DNA of 53,347 bases. Origin: Embleya scabrispora DSM 41855 (GTDB lineage: Bacteria > Actinomycetota > Actinomycetes > Streptomycetales > Streptomycetaceae). Positions 53,086 to 53,347 of this stretch are shown in pieces (positions within the stretch are counted from its first letter, which is position 1; the number at the start of each line of letters is the position of its first letter). The position numbers and the translations under genes are program-made. The notes beneath the pieces are model-generated. The model was not told the DNA's origin and made no database searches. It saw only the letters and a program-made list of their open reading frames with translations. The stretch lies in contig NZ_KB889703.1 in NCBI RefSeq assembly GCF_000372745.1, positions 1-53,347 of the forward strand, given 5' to 3'.

Positions 53086-53347
53086 GCACCCACCCTGCCG
53101 GAGCGAGAGAGCACACCCACAGGGGCGACCTACTCAACCGAGCGCGTCCACGTACGCAACCGACCGCGCTCACCCCGGCCGTCGCCAGGACCCACGCGAG
53201 GCGCGGCACAGGCCGGAGACCGGGCCCGCGCGCGTGAACGCCGGGGGCCGCACCCGCGAATGGCGCACCGCGGTGGGTGGTCCACGTACCGTCGGCACGG
53301 CGTTGTGTCGGGACAGGCCCGACACAACGCCGTGAAAGTTCGCCGAG

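Noticed and set aside
1-53347. tRNA, rRNA, riboswitch or CRISPR array
   Set aside because: None was recognised on either strand by eye; no regularly spaced repeats were seen. A covariance-model search would be needed to exclude small RNAs.

Overview
High-GC actinomycete DNA, most likely an arm of a Streptomycetaceae chromosome. The base composition, GTG/TTG starts, 4-bp start/stop overlaps and several Streptomyces-type families (DUF2716, DUF6225, DUF5954, DUF6461, Fic-type toxin) point that way. The window is a non-ribosomal peptide gene cluster (about 15.5-46.1 kb) set between two regions crowded with broken genes and insertion-sequence relics.

Left flank (1-15.2 kb): a toxin-antitoxin pair with a clear double operator, a decayed helicase, two tandem HEAT-like paralogues separated by a transposase tail, a small protein with an internal duplication, DUF2716 and DUF6225 proteins, a second MurB beside a truncated serine beta-lactamase-type gene, a stub of ku, a divergent regulator/MFS exporter pair, a lipoprotein, and an IS5-type relic that has cut off a dndC gene.

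Central cluster: two divergent operons leave a 300-bp AT-rich gap at 22.96-23.25 kb. The minus-strand operon (16.86-22.96 kb) holds six genes that match, family by family, the enzymes making 4-alkyl-L-proline units in lincomycin, hormaomycin and pyrrolobenzodiazepine biosynthesis: C-methyltransferase (LmbW type), L-DOPA dioxygenase (LmbB1), heme tyrosine 3-hydroxylase (LmbB2), F420-dependent reductase (LmbY), PhzF-type isomerase (LmbX) and a gamma-glutamyltransferase homologue (LmbA). The plus-strand operon (23.25-42.87 kb) encodes an arginine-type amidinotransferase, a C-A-PCP-C-A-PCP synthetase, a C-A-PCP-TE synthetase, an asparagine-synthetase homologue, a free A-PCP didomain, an unusual protein with a PP-loop ATPase domain inside an adenylation C-subdomain followed by a degenerate epimerization-like domain, an Asp/Glu racemase homologue and an acyl-CoA dehydrogenase homologue. 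The second adenylation domain looks like a proline domain with an enlarged pocket, which fits loading of the 4-alkylproline. An MFS exporter lies on the left and a DrrAB-type ABC exporter on the right. The inferred product is a small linear or cyclic peptide with a 4-alkylproline and probably a guanidino group. I do not recognise a known product with this gene set.

Right flank (42.9-53.3 kb): a terminator, then gene fragments (GH18 chitinase tail, group II intron reverse transcriptase, DUF4259, catalase, IS110, helicase-associated domain, DUF5954, DUF6461, IS5) among a few intact genes (DrrAB, GNAT acetyltransferase, a secreted protein, a cupredoxin lipoprotein, two conserved hypotheticals). 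No rRNA, tRNA or CRISPR array was recognised.
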